A stretch of 43,031 bases of DNA from Thiotrichales bacterium (lineage in GTDB: Bacteria > Pseudomonadota > Gammaproteobacteria > JAABTG01). Position numbers and translations under genes: made by a program. Shown here piece by piece: positions 7,955-15,714 of the stretch. The notes below the pieces were generated by a model. It saw only the letters and a list, made by a program, of their open reading frames with translations. It was not told where the DNA came from and made no database searches. Location: positions 1 to 43,031 of the forward strand of contig JAABTG010000027.1 of NCBI GenBank assembly GCA_011389995.1. The letters run 5' to 3'. The number at the start of each line of letters is the position of its first letter. The stretch's first letter is position 1.

Positions 7955-8542
7955 TCACCGGCGCAGGCCCGCATTGAAGGCCATGGCCAGGCGGACGCCC
8001 CGGCCTCGGTGGGGCGTGACCTCGTGTTCCCAGTGGGGTGGAAAAAACACCAGCAGCCCCGGTTGCGGGGCCACGACACGGCGCCCGGCGGGGGTGGCCA
8101 CCACGAGGTCCCCGGAGGCCCGGGGTACCGTCAGGTAGTACACGCCGGACAGACGCTCGTCGTCCACGTCATGGCGGTGGGCCAGGGTGGCGTCACCGGG
8201 GGCCATGACATTGAACCAGACATTGAAGGACAGGTCCTGGCCGGCGCCGACCTTCAGTATCGTCATGGCGTGGCGGCGGATCTCGGCGAGGACGGCGTTG
8301 GCTTCGGCCATGTCGCCCAGATCCGGGTAGATGTTTTCGTAACGCCCGGCGACAAAGTGGCTGCGACGGGTGGACGGGGCCGCCGTCAGCCGCCAGAAGG
8401 CCCGCACCAGGGGCGGGTTCCATTGACGCCAGCGGGGCAGGCGCACAATGGCCACGTCTCCCGGGTCGGCGGCCCACGTCCCGCCCGCCGCAGGCCCGGT
8501 GTTCTCCATGGTATCCCGCTCATGGTCGCCGTATAGTCCCAC
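7955..8542 (-). CDS. Putative 2-oxoglutarate/Fe(II)-dependent oxygenase (TIGR02466-like)
   Basis: 195 residues from a GTG at 8542, chosen because GGAGGA lies 9 bases upstream on the minus strand; an ATG at 8509 and a GTG at 8560 are alternatives. The cupin-like core shows FNVWFNVMAPGDATLAHRHD with the HxD metal pair, LSGVYYLTVP, GDLVVATPAGRR, and LVFFPPHWEHEVTPHRG with the distal His and a following Arg region suited to 2-oxoglutarate. This pattern matches the small putative 2OG-Fe(II) oxygenases grouped as TIGR02466. Substrate unknown. It is divergent from rluE, whose start is only 39 bp away. Confidence 0.72.
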   Translation of the reverse strand: MGLYGDHERDTMENTGPAAGGTWAADPGDVAIVRLPRWRQWNPPLVRAFWRLTAAPSTRRSHFVAGRYENIYPDLGDMAEANAVLAEIRRHAMTILKVGAGQDLSFNVWFNVMAPGDATLAHRHDVDDERLSGVYYLTVPRASGDLVVATPAGRRVVAPQPGLLVFFPPHWEHEVTPHRGRGVRLAMAFNAGLRR

Positions 8543-8581
8543 CCTTAAAGGTCCTCCCACAGATCGGCGCCCCAGCGAGAT

Positions 8582-9211
8582 ATGAGCCGGAGCAAAGCAA
8601 CATCCACCCCACCCCGAAGCCTTCAGGATTCCGGTGCAAAGCCCAGGCTATTGTTGTTCAACAAACCCTTCGGCGTCATGTGCCAGTTTACCGACCGCGA
8701 CGGCCGTCCCACCCTCGGCGACTTCATCCATGTCACGGGCGTCTACCCCGCCGGACGGTTGGATCGGGACAGCGAGGGTCTCCTGCTGCTCACCGATGAT
8801 GGCGCCCTCCAGCATCGCATCAGCCATCCCGCCGCCAAGCTGGAAAAGCGTTACTGGGTGCAGGTGGAAGGCGTCCCCGACTCCTCCCAACTGGAGCGAC
8901 TCACCACCGGTGTGATGCTGAAGGACGGCCCTGCCCGCGCCACCCACGCCCGCTCCATTCCGGAGCCGCCCCTGTGGCCACGGCAGCCGCCCGTGCGCTA
9001 TCGCCGCCATATCCCCACCGGCTGGCTCGAGCTGGGTCTGACGGAGGGCCGCAACCGCCAGGTGCGGCGCATGACTGCCGCCGTGGGCCTGCCCACCCTG
9101 CGCCTGGTGCGCCATCGCATCGGACCCTGGAGGCTCGCGGGACTGCAACCGGGCCAATGGGCCATCATACCCATTCAAAGCGGGTTGTCGCCCGGCAGGT
9201 TGTCGGACTGA
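8582..9211 (+). CDS. rluE: 23S rRNA pseudouridine synthase RluE
   Basis: 209 residues. RsuA/RluE-type catalytic core with LLLFNKPFGVMCQFTDRDGR, the active-site motif AGRLDRDSEGLLLLT (catalytic Asp in GRLD), KLEKRYWVQVEG, and LTEGRNRQVRRMTAAVG. The order and the insert PPLWPRQPPVRYRRHIPTGW match RluE, which makes the pseudouridine at E. coli position 2457 of 23S rRNA. There is no N-terminal S4 domain, as expected for RluE. The TGA stop (9209-9211) falls in the loop of a REP-like palindrome, so the last residues (SPGRLSD) are encoded by repeat DNA. Confidence 0.93.
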   Translation: MSRSKATSTPPRSLQDSGAKPRLLLFNKPFGVMCQFTDRDGRPTLGDFIHVTGVYPAGRLDRDSEGLLLLTDDGALQHRISHPAAKLEKRYWVQVEGVPDSSQLERLTTGVMLKDGPARATHARSIPEPPLWPRQPPVRYRRHIPTGWLELGLTEGRNRQVRRMTAAVGLPTLRLVRHRIGPWRLAGLQPGQWAIIPIQSGLSPGRLSD

Positions 9212-9217
9212 AGTCCG
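9204..9217. repeat. REP-like palindrome overlapping rluE stop
   Basis: CGGACT-GA-AGTCCG forms a 6-bp stem with a 2-nt loop, within TGTCGGACTGAAGTCCG and followed by CCCTACAA. It resembles the dispersed palindromes with a GTAGG-type edge seen elsewhere in the window (9528-9545 and the right end). The stop codon of rluE is inside it. Confidence 0.5.
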
Positions 9218-9527
9218 CCCTACAACCGAGCTACGAAGACAAGGCACCGACCGTTCCCAGGGGCTCGGATGTAGGCCGGGATTTCCGACATCCCTTAGCC
9301 CCATGCGCCCGCCCAACATCCCCTCATCCTGTCCTTCTCCCCAAGGGAGAAGGGACCTTCCAATGACGTCGAAGCGCGCAGCAACGTAGGGTGGGTCAAG
9401 CGCAACGGACCCACCAGCGCCCGCAAAGCGCCGAGTTTCCGTCCGCTGCCAAGAGCAGCCGACCTACGCCTCTGTCCTTCTCCCTTTTCGCGTCATTTCG
9501 CGTCTTTCGCGGTTACGCTTTTTGTAG

Positions 9528-9545
9528 GTCGGGTTTCAGCCCGAC
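9528..9545. repeat. REP-like palindrome
   Basis: GTCGGG-TTTCAG-CCCGAC forms a 6-bp stem, preceded by TTTGTAG. It has the layout of GTAGG-flanked extragenic palindromes common in gammaproteobacteria and sits just beside the terminator. Confidence 0.5.
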
Positions 9546-9550
9546 ATAAA

Positions 9551-9584
9551 AAAACCCGCCGCGGGCCGAGCCACGGCGGGTTTT
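9551..9584. terminator. Bidirectional Rho-independent terminator
   Basis: AAAACCCGCCG (9551-9561) pairs perfectly with CGGCGGGTTTT (9574-9584) around a 12-nt loop. On the minus strand the stem is followed by seven Ts, a good terminator for the binding-protein gene ending at 9604. On the plus strand it has TTTT and can also stop readthrough from rluE. Confidence 0.85.
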
Positions 9585-9603
9585 GTCGTCGACTTGGGAA
9601 CAA

Positions 9604-10842
9604 TCAGACCTTGATGATCTCCTTGCGACGGTAGGGATCTTCCGGATTGACGTTGGGGAACACCTGCAGGCCGCCGATGGCCTCGGCCGTCTCCCGGACG
9701 CCGTCGGTATACATCAGTTCCTTCTGCACCTTTTCGCCATTGAGGCTGTTGATGAAGTCCGTCTTGCCCTGCAGCACCGTCTTCTTGAGCTGCTCCACCA
9801 CCCGCACCGTGTTGTCGCGATACTGGTAGGGATTGACGCTCCAGCGGCGACCGTTCCAGTCGGGGTTCTGAATGGCGCCGGTGCCGTTGGGTCCGTAGGT
9901 CTCCAGATCGTACTTCATCATGGCGCGCTTGATGACCTTGGAGGGGAACGGCAGGTACTTGGCGCCGTCCTTGGACATCACTTCCGCCGCCTTCTCGGTA
10001 TTGTTCAGGGCCCACAGTTCGGCCTTGACGATAGCGTTGATGACCTTGTGGGAGTACTCCTTGTTCTCCACCTCATCCTCGTGCATCACCGCCACACAGC
10101 AGGGGTGATCCTTCCACACGTCACCGGTGAAGCGGATGACCTTGCCCCGGGCGAGAACCTCGCCCACCGCGTTGAACGGCTCTGCCACGATGTAACCGTC
10201 GATGGCACCGCTGGCCAGCGCCGTGGGCATATCCGGCGGCTGCATGACGAACAGGTTGCACTGCTTCTTGCTCAGGGGCGCGGTACGGCTCTGGATCACC
10301 GGCTCGATGCCGTATTCCGTCAGGATCATCTGCTGGATGACATTGTGCATCGAATACCAGTAGGGCACGGCGATCTGCTTGCCGCCGAGATCCGCCTGGC
10401 TGTTGATACCGCTCTTCGCACCTACCGTGAGAGCGGAGCCGTTGGTGTGGTCCCAGGCCACCACCTTGACGGGATAGCCCAGGCCGAAACGCATATAGAT
10501 GGGGATGGGCAGCAACAGATGGGTCAGGTTGAAACGCCTGGCCATGAAGGCCTCGGCGATGGGTGACCAGCCACGGATCAGTACGGGGCGCTCCGATTCC
10601 AGGCCTTCGTCGGCAAAGAAACCCTGTTCGTGCGCTATCAGGATAGGCGTGGCGTCGGTGATGGGCAGATAGCAGGATTTGACCACCGGGAATTGCGCAG
10701 CCCCGGCATATTTGATGTTGATGTAAGGAAAGCCGGTTACACCGGCCCCCATGCCCAGCGCAGCGGCCCCCAGGAAACGGCGGCGGCTGCCGGACGCTTC
10801 GGGCTTCTGGCCTTCGGTGACTTTTTTGCCCTTATATCTCAT
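9604..10842 (-). CDS. Tat-exported NrtA/CmpA-family ABC substrate-binding protein
   Basis: 412 residues. The N-terminus has a twin-arginine signal, SGSRRRFLGAAALGMGAG, implying export of a folded protein. The mature part shows the NrtA/SsuA/CmpA-type layout: PITDATPILIAHEQGFFADE, ADLGGKQIAVPYWYSMHNVI, MPTALASGAIDGYIVAEPFN, and HPCCVAVMHEDEV. Such proteins bind small anions such as nitrate, bicarbonate, cyanate or sulfonates; the ligand here cannot be read from sequence. A strong GAGGAGG precedes the ATG. It is the last gene of a minus-strand cluster with a permease, a fused ATPase and a diheme cytochrome c, separated from the cytochrome by about 405 bp. Confidence 0.88.
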   Translation of the reverse strand: MRYKGKKVTEGQKPEASGSRRRFLGAAALGMGAGVTGFPYINIKYAGAAQFPVVKSCYLPITDATPILIAHEQGFFADEGLESERPVLIRGWSPIAEAFMARRFNLTHLLLPIPIYMRFGLGYPVKVVAWDHTNGSALTVGAKSGINSQADLGGKQIAVPYWYSMHNVIQQMILTEYGIEPVIQSRTAPLSKKQCNLFVMQPPDMPTALASGAIDGYIVAEPFNAVGEVLARGKVIRFTGDVWKDHPCCVAVMHEDEVENKEYSHKVINAIVKAELWALNNTEKAAEVMSKDGAKYLPFPSKVIKRAMMKYDLETYGPNGTGAIQNPDWNGRRWSVNPYQYRDNTVRVVEQLKKTVLQGKTDFINSLNGEKVQKELMYTDGVRETAEAIGGLQVFPNVNPEDPYRRKEIIKV

Positions 10843-11248
10843 TAGTTATCCTCCTCACCAAAACGAAACATTCAGTGCCCGGCGAAGGCAGCCCCGATTC
10901 AGCCAGGGGCCCTCCCCCGCCAGGCGGGTCTTACCACGCGTCAGTTACTCTCTGGATGCCGGGCATCACACTTACATCAACCAAACACATGGATTTGCGA
11001 CACGCTCTCGCCCGCCAAGACGAGCCCTACATCCCTTAATCCAACCTCACCGCACCTCCTTACGGCGAAACCATTCCGGCGCGACCGCCAATCCCTTTCG
11101 GGCCGCCGCGCCGAAAAACGGGCCTTAAAATCGGACCCGAAATCAAGGCCCGAGTTCAAGCTTCATGTTAGTCAGCCCCACCCTCCCATTCAATACCGAT
11201 ACGCCCCCGCCATGACGGGAATCATGCACCGGAAACGGGCGATATGGC
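10843..11248. other. Gap between diheme cytochrome and binding-protein genes
   Basis: About 405 bp, long for an operon gap. Apart from the GAGGAGG ribosome-binding site at its left end (minus strand), I see no gene, strong terminator or clear promoter. It may hold a separate promoter for the binding-protein gene, which would allow higher expression of that component. Confidence 0.5.
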
Positions 11249-11956
11249 TCACTTCTGCGCCGAAAGTGTGCGGATGTATTCCACGATGGCGAGGATCTGC
11301 TCGTCACTGAGAAAGGGGCCCCATGACGGCATGGAGGCATCCAGCGGGATGTTGTTCTTATCCAGGCCCACCTTGATGGCGCGGAACAACACCTGGGTCG
11401 GCAGCTGGCTTACCGCATCACCCGTCAGATCCCGGGGCTGGCTTCCCCGCAAGGTGTAGGCCAGCGCTCCGTCGCCCTTGCCCCCGGGACCATGGCAGGC
11501 GCTGCAATAATCGAAATACATCTTCTCCCCCGGCTTGCCGCTGGGGGGGATGCCCATATCCACGGTGGTGCCATTGGCGATGGCCATGACATAGGCCGTC
11601 AGGTCCGCGACCTGCTGCTGCTCCAGACGGAAGCCCCACGCCCGCATATGGGGTGACAGACGATGGGCCGCGCCGCCCTTGCTGATGACGCTGTAAACGG
11701 ACTCATGGGTATGCTTCTCCGCGAAAGTCGGGCTCGCGAACACCGTGGGTCTGTCCGGCAGCTGGGCGGCGTAGGGACCGTCGCCCTTGCCGCCGGCACC
11801 GTGGCAGACCATGCAGTTGCCGAGGAACAGGCGCATGCCGCTGGCCGCGTCGCCCGTGATCTTCGGCTCCCCATCGGCGGCCGATGCCGGCGACGTGCCC
11901 GCCGCGATAGCCATCAGCACCGCGGCCATGAGGGACCTGTAGATTGCTTTTCTCAT
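11249..11956 (-). CDS. Diheme c-type cytochrome encoded inside the ABC importer operon
   Basis: 235 residues from ATG 11956 (MRKAIYRSLMAAVLMAIAAG), chosen because GGAGAG lies 5 bases upstream. A signal peptide ends near ASA-A. Two class I cytochrome c domains follow: CMVCH at about 48-52 and CSACH at about 151-155, each followed by GxGGKGDG, with likely axial methionines at SPHM (about 104) and DASMPSW (about 209). This is a periplasmic electron carrier, c4-like in layout but not clearly c4. It starts 26 bp after the ATPase gene stop, so it is translated from the same message as the importer. An electron-transfer protein is not a normal part of an ABC importer. Confidence 0.9.
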   Translation of the reverse strand: MRKAIYRSLMAAVLMAIAAGTSPASAADGEPKITGDAASGMRLFLGNCMVCHGAGGKGDGPYAAQLPDRPTVFASPTFAEKHTHESVYSVISKGGAAHRLSPHMRAWGFRLEQQQVADLTAYVMAIANGTTVDMGIPPSGKPGEKMYFDYCSACHGPGGKGDGALAYTLRGSQPRDLTGDAVSQLPTQVLFRAIKVGLDKNNIPLDASMPSWGPFLSDEQILAIVEYIRTLSAQK

Positions 11957-11982
11957 GCATCTCTCCGAACTTGACATCAGGT

Positions 11983-13578
11983 TTAGACGATAAGATCCAG
12001 TTCATCCTCCATGAGGCTGGAGTAGAGACCGATGATCTGGTCGCGCATCTCCGCGAACGCATCGTCCGTACGCTTGACCTTCTCATGGCGTGGCCGGGGC
12101 AGTTTGTTGTCGAGAACGGCCTTGACCCGGCCCGGATTGATGTCCATGACCGTGATGCGATCGGAGATGAAGATGGCCTCGTCCACATCATGGGTAACGA
12201 AGAAGATGGTCTTCTTGGTCTTTTCCCAGGTCTTGAGGATTTCCACCTGCATCTCGGCCTTGCTGAGGGCATCGAGGGCATCGAAGGGCTCGTCCATGAG
12301 AAGGATCTTCGGTCTGTTGGCCAGGGCCCGGGCGATGGCCACCCGCTGGCGCGCCCCCATGGAGATGTCGTGAATGGACAGGTTGGCCGCCTCCAGGAGC
12401 CCCACGTTCTCAAGCTGCTCGAGGGCCATGGCATGGCGTTCGGCCTTGGAGAAGCCTGCGAGCTCGAGGCCGAACTCCACGTTCTCCACCACCGTGCGCC
12501 AGGGCAACAGGGCGTACTCCTGGAAGATCATGCCCTTGTGGGCACCCGGGCCCTTCTCCGGCTTGCCGTCCAGGATGATCTCGCCCGCCGTCTGCTCGTA
12601 GAGGCCGGCGACGATGTTGAGGGTCACCGACTTGCCACAACCCGTGGGCCCGAGAATGCACATGAACTCGCCGTCGTTGACCGACAGGTTGACGTCCTGC
12701 AGGGCCAGGAAGTCCTCCCCTTCCTTGGTGAACACCTTGAACACGTTGCGCAGTTCCAGCAACGGGCGATCCTTGCGCTTGCGGTCCTCACTGGAGGAAT
12801 TGAGCATCACGTCCAGGACGTTCTCACGGACCACCGCCGCCTTGCGGGTGAACTCGGGAGACGTCGCTATCTTGCCCATGCGCGGATAGGGCAGGGGATT
12901 ATCGATGATATCCGCGACCTCACCACTGCTGTTGAGCACCAGGATTCGCTGGCCCAGCTTGACCGCCTCGTCCAGCTCCGAAGTGACGAAGAGGATGGTG
13001 GTGTCTTCGCGTTCCCAGATATCCAGGATCTCGGTCTGCAGGGTCATCTTGGTCTTGGCATCCAGGGCGTTGAAGGCCCCGTCCATGAGCAGGATCTCCG
13101 GCGTCATGGCCAGGATCATGGCCAGGGAAGCGCGGCGTTTCATGCCGCCGGAGCATTCCCACGGGTTCTTGTGCTTGGCGTAGCCCAGCCCCACCAGGTC
13201 CACGAACTTCTTGGCGGTCTCGGCGCGCTGTTCGCTGGCCGTGCCGTCGAACTCCATACCCAGCTCGATGTTCTGGCCCAGGTTGCGCCACGGCAGCAGG
13301 GAATACTCCTGGAAGATCATGCCCCGGTCACGGCCGGGGCCCTTGATGGGCTGCCCGTGGAGCGACAATTCCCCCATGGAGGGCTTATCCAGGCCCGCCA
13401 GCATGCGCAGGATGGTGGATTTGCCGCTGCCCGTGGGCCCCACGATGCACAGGAACTCGTGCTTGTAGATGTCGAGGTCGATCCCCTTGAGGGCGGTTAC
13501 GTATTCGCCGTCCTTTTCGTAGAACTTGTAGACATCCCTGAAGCTCGCCAGCACCTCGCGATTTTCGTTTGAACTCAT
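11983..13578 (-). CDS. Fused tandem ABC ATPase (two nucleotide-binding domains) of NrtC/D-SsuB type
   Basis: 531 residues from ATG 13578 (MSSNENREVL), with GGAGG about 8 bases upstream. Domain 1 (about 1-230): Walker A GPTGSGKST, Q-loop Q90, signature CSGGM at 142-146, but Walker B reads LLMDGAF (Gly where the catalytic Glu belongs, position 167) and the H-loop reads FVTSELDEA (Ser for His, position 200). Domain 2 (about 272-531): Walker A GPTGCGKSV, Walker B LLMDEPF, H-loop FVTHDVDEA, but signature ISMGA in place of LSGGM. The two halves therefore make one intact and one degenerate composite ATP site. It powers the neighbouring permease. Confidence 0.93.
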   Translation of the reverse strand: MSSNENREVLASFRDVYKFYEKDGEYVTALKGIDLDIYKHEFLCIVGPTGSGKSTILRMLAGLDKPSMGELSLHGQPIKGPGRDRGMIFQEYSLLPWRNLGQNIELGMEFDGTASEQRAETAKKFVDLVGLGYAKHKNPWECSGGMKRRASLAMILAMTPEILLMDGAFNALDAKTKMTLQTEILDIWEREDTTILFVTSELDEAVKLGQRILVLNSSGEVADIIDNPLPYPRMGKIATSPEFTRKAAVVRENVLDVMLNSSSEDRKRKDRPLLELRNVFKVFTKEGEDFLALQDVNLSVNDGEFMCILGPTGCGKSVTLNIVAGLYEQTAGEIILDGKPEKGPGAHKGMIFQEYALLPWRTVVENVEFGLELAGFSKAERHAMALEQLENVGLLEAANLSIHDISMGARQRVAIARALANRPKILLMDEPFDALDALSKAEMQVEILKTWEKTKKTIFFVTHDVDEAIFISDRITVMDINPGRVKAVLDNKLPRPRHEKVKRTDDAFAEMRDQIIGLYSSLMEDELDLIV

Positions 13579-13611
13579 TGCTTTTGCCTCCGTCGTTCGC
13601 CCGTCCATCGA

Positions 13612-14463
13612 TCAGATCTTCCACGCAAAGCGGCGGATCAGCATGCGCATGACGGTATCCAGCAGATAGCCGATGGCGCCGATGGTCACGATGGTGGCCA
13701 TCAACTGGTCGTAGCGGAAACGGTCCCGGGTATCCAGGATGTAATAGCCGAGGCCATCGGACACGCCCAGCATCTCTGCCGGCACGAGGATGATCCAGCT
13801 GATGCCCACCGCCAGGCGCAGGCCCGTGAGCATGTCGGGGATGGCCGCCGGGATGATGATCTTCCACATGATGCCCCTGTCCGTGGCGCCCATGGTCTTG
13901 GCCATGTTGATCCACAACTGGCTGACGCGGCCCGCGCCGGCCGCGGTATTGAGGATGAGGGGCCAGATGGCCACCAGCCACAGCAGGAAGTACACGGCCT
14001 TGTCACCCACGCCGAAGATGATGATGGCGATGGGCATCCAGGCGAGGGGGGAAACCATGCGCAGGAACTGGAAGGCGATGTAGGTCATCTGCTCCAGCAC
14101 CTTGAAATAGCCGATCAGAATGCCGATGGGGATGGCCACGATGACGGCGGTGCCGAGGCCCACCGCGACCCGTCTCAGGCTGGGAATTGTGTGGTGCATC
14201 AGGTCGCCCGTCTCCACCATCTCGACTAAGGCCTTGAAGGTGGCCACCGGGGTGAAGGATTCACTGAAGTTCTCCCCCAGGGCCCCCATCGCCATCGCCA
14301 CCTGCCAGATGACCAGGATGATGAACAGACCGATGAAGTAGAACTTATAGTCGTGGTACCACTTGACCATCTGGCCGGTGAAACCCTGGATCTCCTGCTC
14401 CTTGCGATGCTGGGCGAGAACCTCCTCAGCCGTAGGTGCGGATGAATTCTGATTTGCACTCAT
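13612..14463 (-). CDS. ABC importer permease, NrtB/SsuC/TauC family
   Basis: 283 residues. A charged cytoplasmic N-terminus of about 40 residues is followed by about six membrane helices (FYFIGLFIILVIWQVAMAMG, VGLGTAVIVAIPIGILIGYF, AVYFLLWLVAIWPLILNTAA and others). The EAA coupling loop is MGATDRGIMWKIIIPAAIPD. It is probably the first gene of the minus-strand operon, 33 bp ahead of the fused ATPase, and works as a homodimer with that ATPase. GAGGGG precedes the ATG. The family imports nitrate, sulfonates, taurine, bicarbonate and similar small compounds. Confidence 0.92.
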   Translation of the reverse strand: MSANQNSSAPTAEEVLAQHRKEQEIQGFTGQMVKWYHDYKFYFIGLFIILVIWQVAMAMGALGENFSESFTPVATFKALVEMVETGDLMHHTIPSLRRVAVGLGTAVIVAIPIGILIGYFKVLEQMTYIAFQFLRMVSPLAWMPIAIIIFGVGDKAVYFLLWLVAIWPLILNTAAGAGRVSQLWINMAKTMGATDRGIMWKIIIPAAIPDMLTGLRLAVGISWIILVPAEMLGVSDGLGYYILDTRDRFRYDQLMATIVTIGAIGYLLDTVMRMLIRRFAWKI

Positions 14464-15714
14464 AGTTACCCCTCACGGAAATGTTGTATTGCACACATAC
14501 TTCTATGTTGGACTCAAGATAGCACCTTGCGCAGACGGCCCGGTACCGGACGACTGGAGACCGCGACAGGGAATGTCTTTCCGCTCCCCCTTGAAGCCCG
14601 GGGGCAATGCGGCCTGCGTCACGCCCCTGTACGGCGATCCGGTCGATTATTTTTATAATGCAAAGATTGCATGAAAGGGTGTGGCGGGCCTCGTTGCCTG
14701 CTTCTGCGTCAGGCGTGCCATCCTGCCACCGTGAACCATCGGGAATGGCCGGCCGCCTTCAGGCGGTCAACCCATTCCTGACGCGTCCCTGCTGTCGAAT
14801 CAAGGCCGGACGAAGGGTCCGCACCAGAAAAACCGGATGGTTGTTTTGCGGTTACGCCCGACACCACTCCGGTTCGGGCCACCTGCTTTCCTACGTACTC
14901 TTGTGGTTCTGGACAATATCTCCACGCCGCGTACGGCAATGGAGCAACCGGGTGAGGGTCGGGGAGATGGATGGCGGCGTCTGCCCTGGCACGGCCGTAA
15001 GGCCCAGGGCCTGTGGGGGGCCCAGGGACCCCACCGGGTCCTGCCGCCCGTGACAACGGGCCATCAACAGCTGAACTACTCTCCGAACCGGCGGTCCCTT
15101 TTTGGCCAGGGACTCATCTCACAATGGTTATTTTTTCCTCAAATCTGGCCCGGATTATATCCATGCCCATGGCAGGTGACAAACAATAACTCGTGATTGG
15201 CCGCCACCTTCTTTCTCTGGGAACGTCGACGCCGTTCCGCCTCGCGCCGTGGCGCGGGCACCGCTATTTATATATAAGTTTTTCAGTATTTTTATATATC
15301 GCAATAAACAACCGCCGATGCCGGAGTGCCCGCGTGCCGAAAAGCCATCGGGCTGCTAGTGTTCTGTCCCGTAAGAATGTTCGAGAAGTCGCGCCGGGCG
15401 CAGTGCGCCAGGCAAGGCAAGAGGAGGAGGCATAGCGCCGCTATGGCGACGACGAATAACGCCCCATGGCGAGCTGCGAACAAGCGAGAATCGAATGATT
15501 CTTGCGGGACAGGGCACTAGATAGGTGATCCGAATTCTGCTCCACGCTACCAGCAGGTGGCCGGTGCTCCCTGGAGGGACCGTCAAATTCAGGGATGAAT
15601 TTGAACGAGCGTACAGGGATGTATTCACAGCGATGTCCCGGAAGGGAGTACCGGTTATCTGCGAACGCCTCCTAAACCTCCAGTGATCGACATTTCGGAA
15701 CAGGTATCTAGACG
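14464..15714. other. 1.25-kb gene-free region with AT-rich patches and a MITE-like element
   Basis: It lies between the divergent ABC importer operon and mnmA. No open frame looks like a protein. Around 14650 there is a TATAAT-like box in an AT-rich stretch. From about 15115 to 15310 the sequence is repeatedly AT-rich (TTATTTTTTCC, TTTATATATAAG, TTTTTATATAT), striking in this GC-rich window. A 165-bp MITE-like element occupies 15356-15520. From 15560 to 15660 there is a repeat-like segment with GAATTTGAACGAGCG and ATGTATTCACAGCGATG. Confidence 0.6.
15356..15520 (+). mobile_element. MITE-like 165-bp element, copy 1
   Basis: Ends are inverted repeats of about 23 bp: CTAGTGTTCTGTCCCGTAAG at the left and the reverse complement of CTAGTGCCCTGTCCCGCAAG at the right, both starting CTAG. 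The centre contains a perfect palindrome CATAGCG-C-CGCTATG. It has no coding capacity for a transposase. A second copy, the same length and inverted, is at 33133-33297, with about five differences by eye. This fits a non-autonomous transposable element. CTAG at both ends could be either part of the repeat or a target duplication. Confidence 0.75.

Larger units (their letters stand above)
9212..9603. other. Intergenic region with REP-like repeats and a bidirectional terminator
   Basis: About 390 bp with no gene. It contains repeat-like pieces: the rluE-end palindrome, a GTAGGGTGGGTC...GACCCACC type segment near 9388-9415, the palindrome at 9528-9545, and the terminator at 9551-9584. The composition suggests a landing zone for small dispersed repeats between converging genes. 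Confidence 0.6.
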
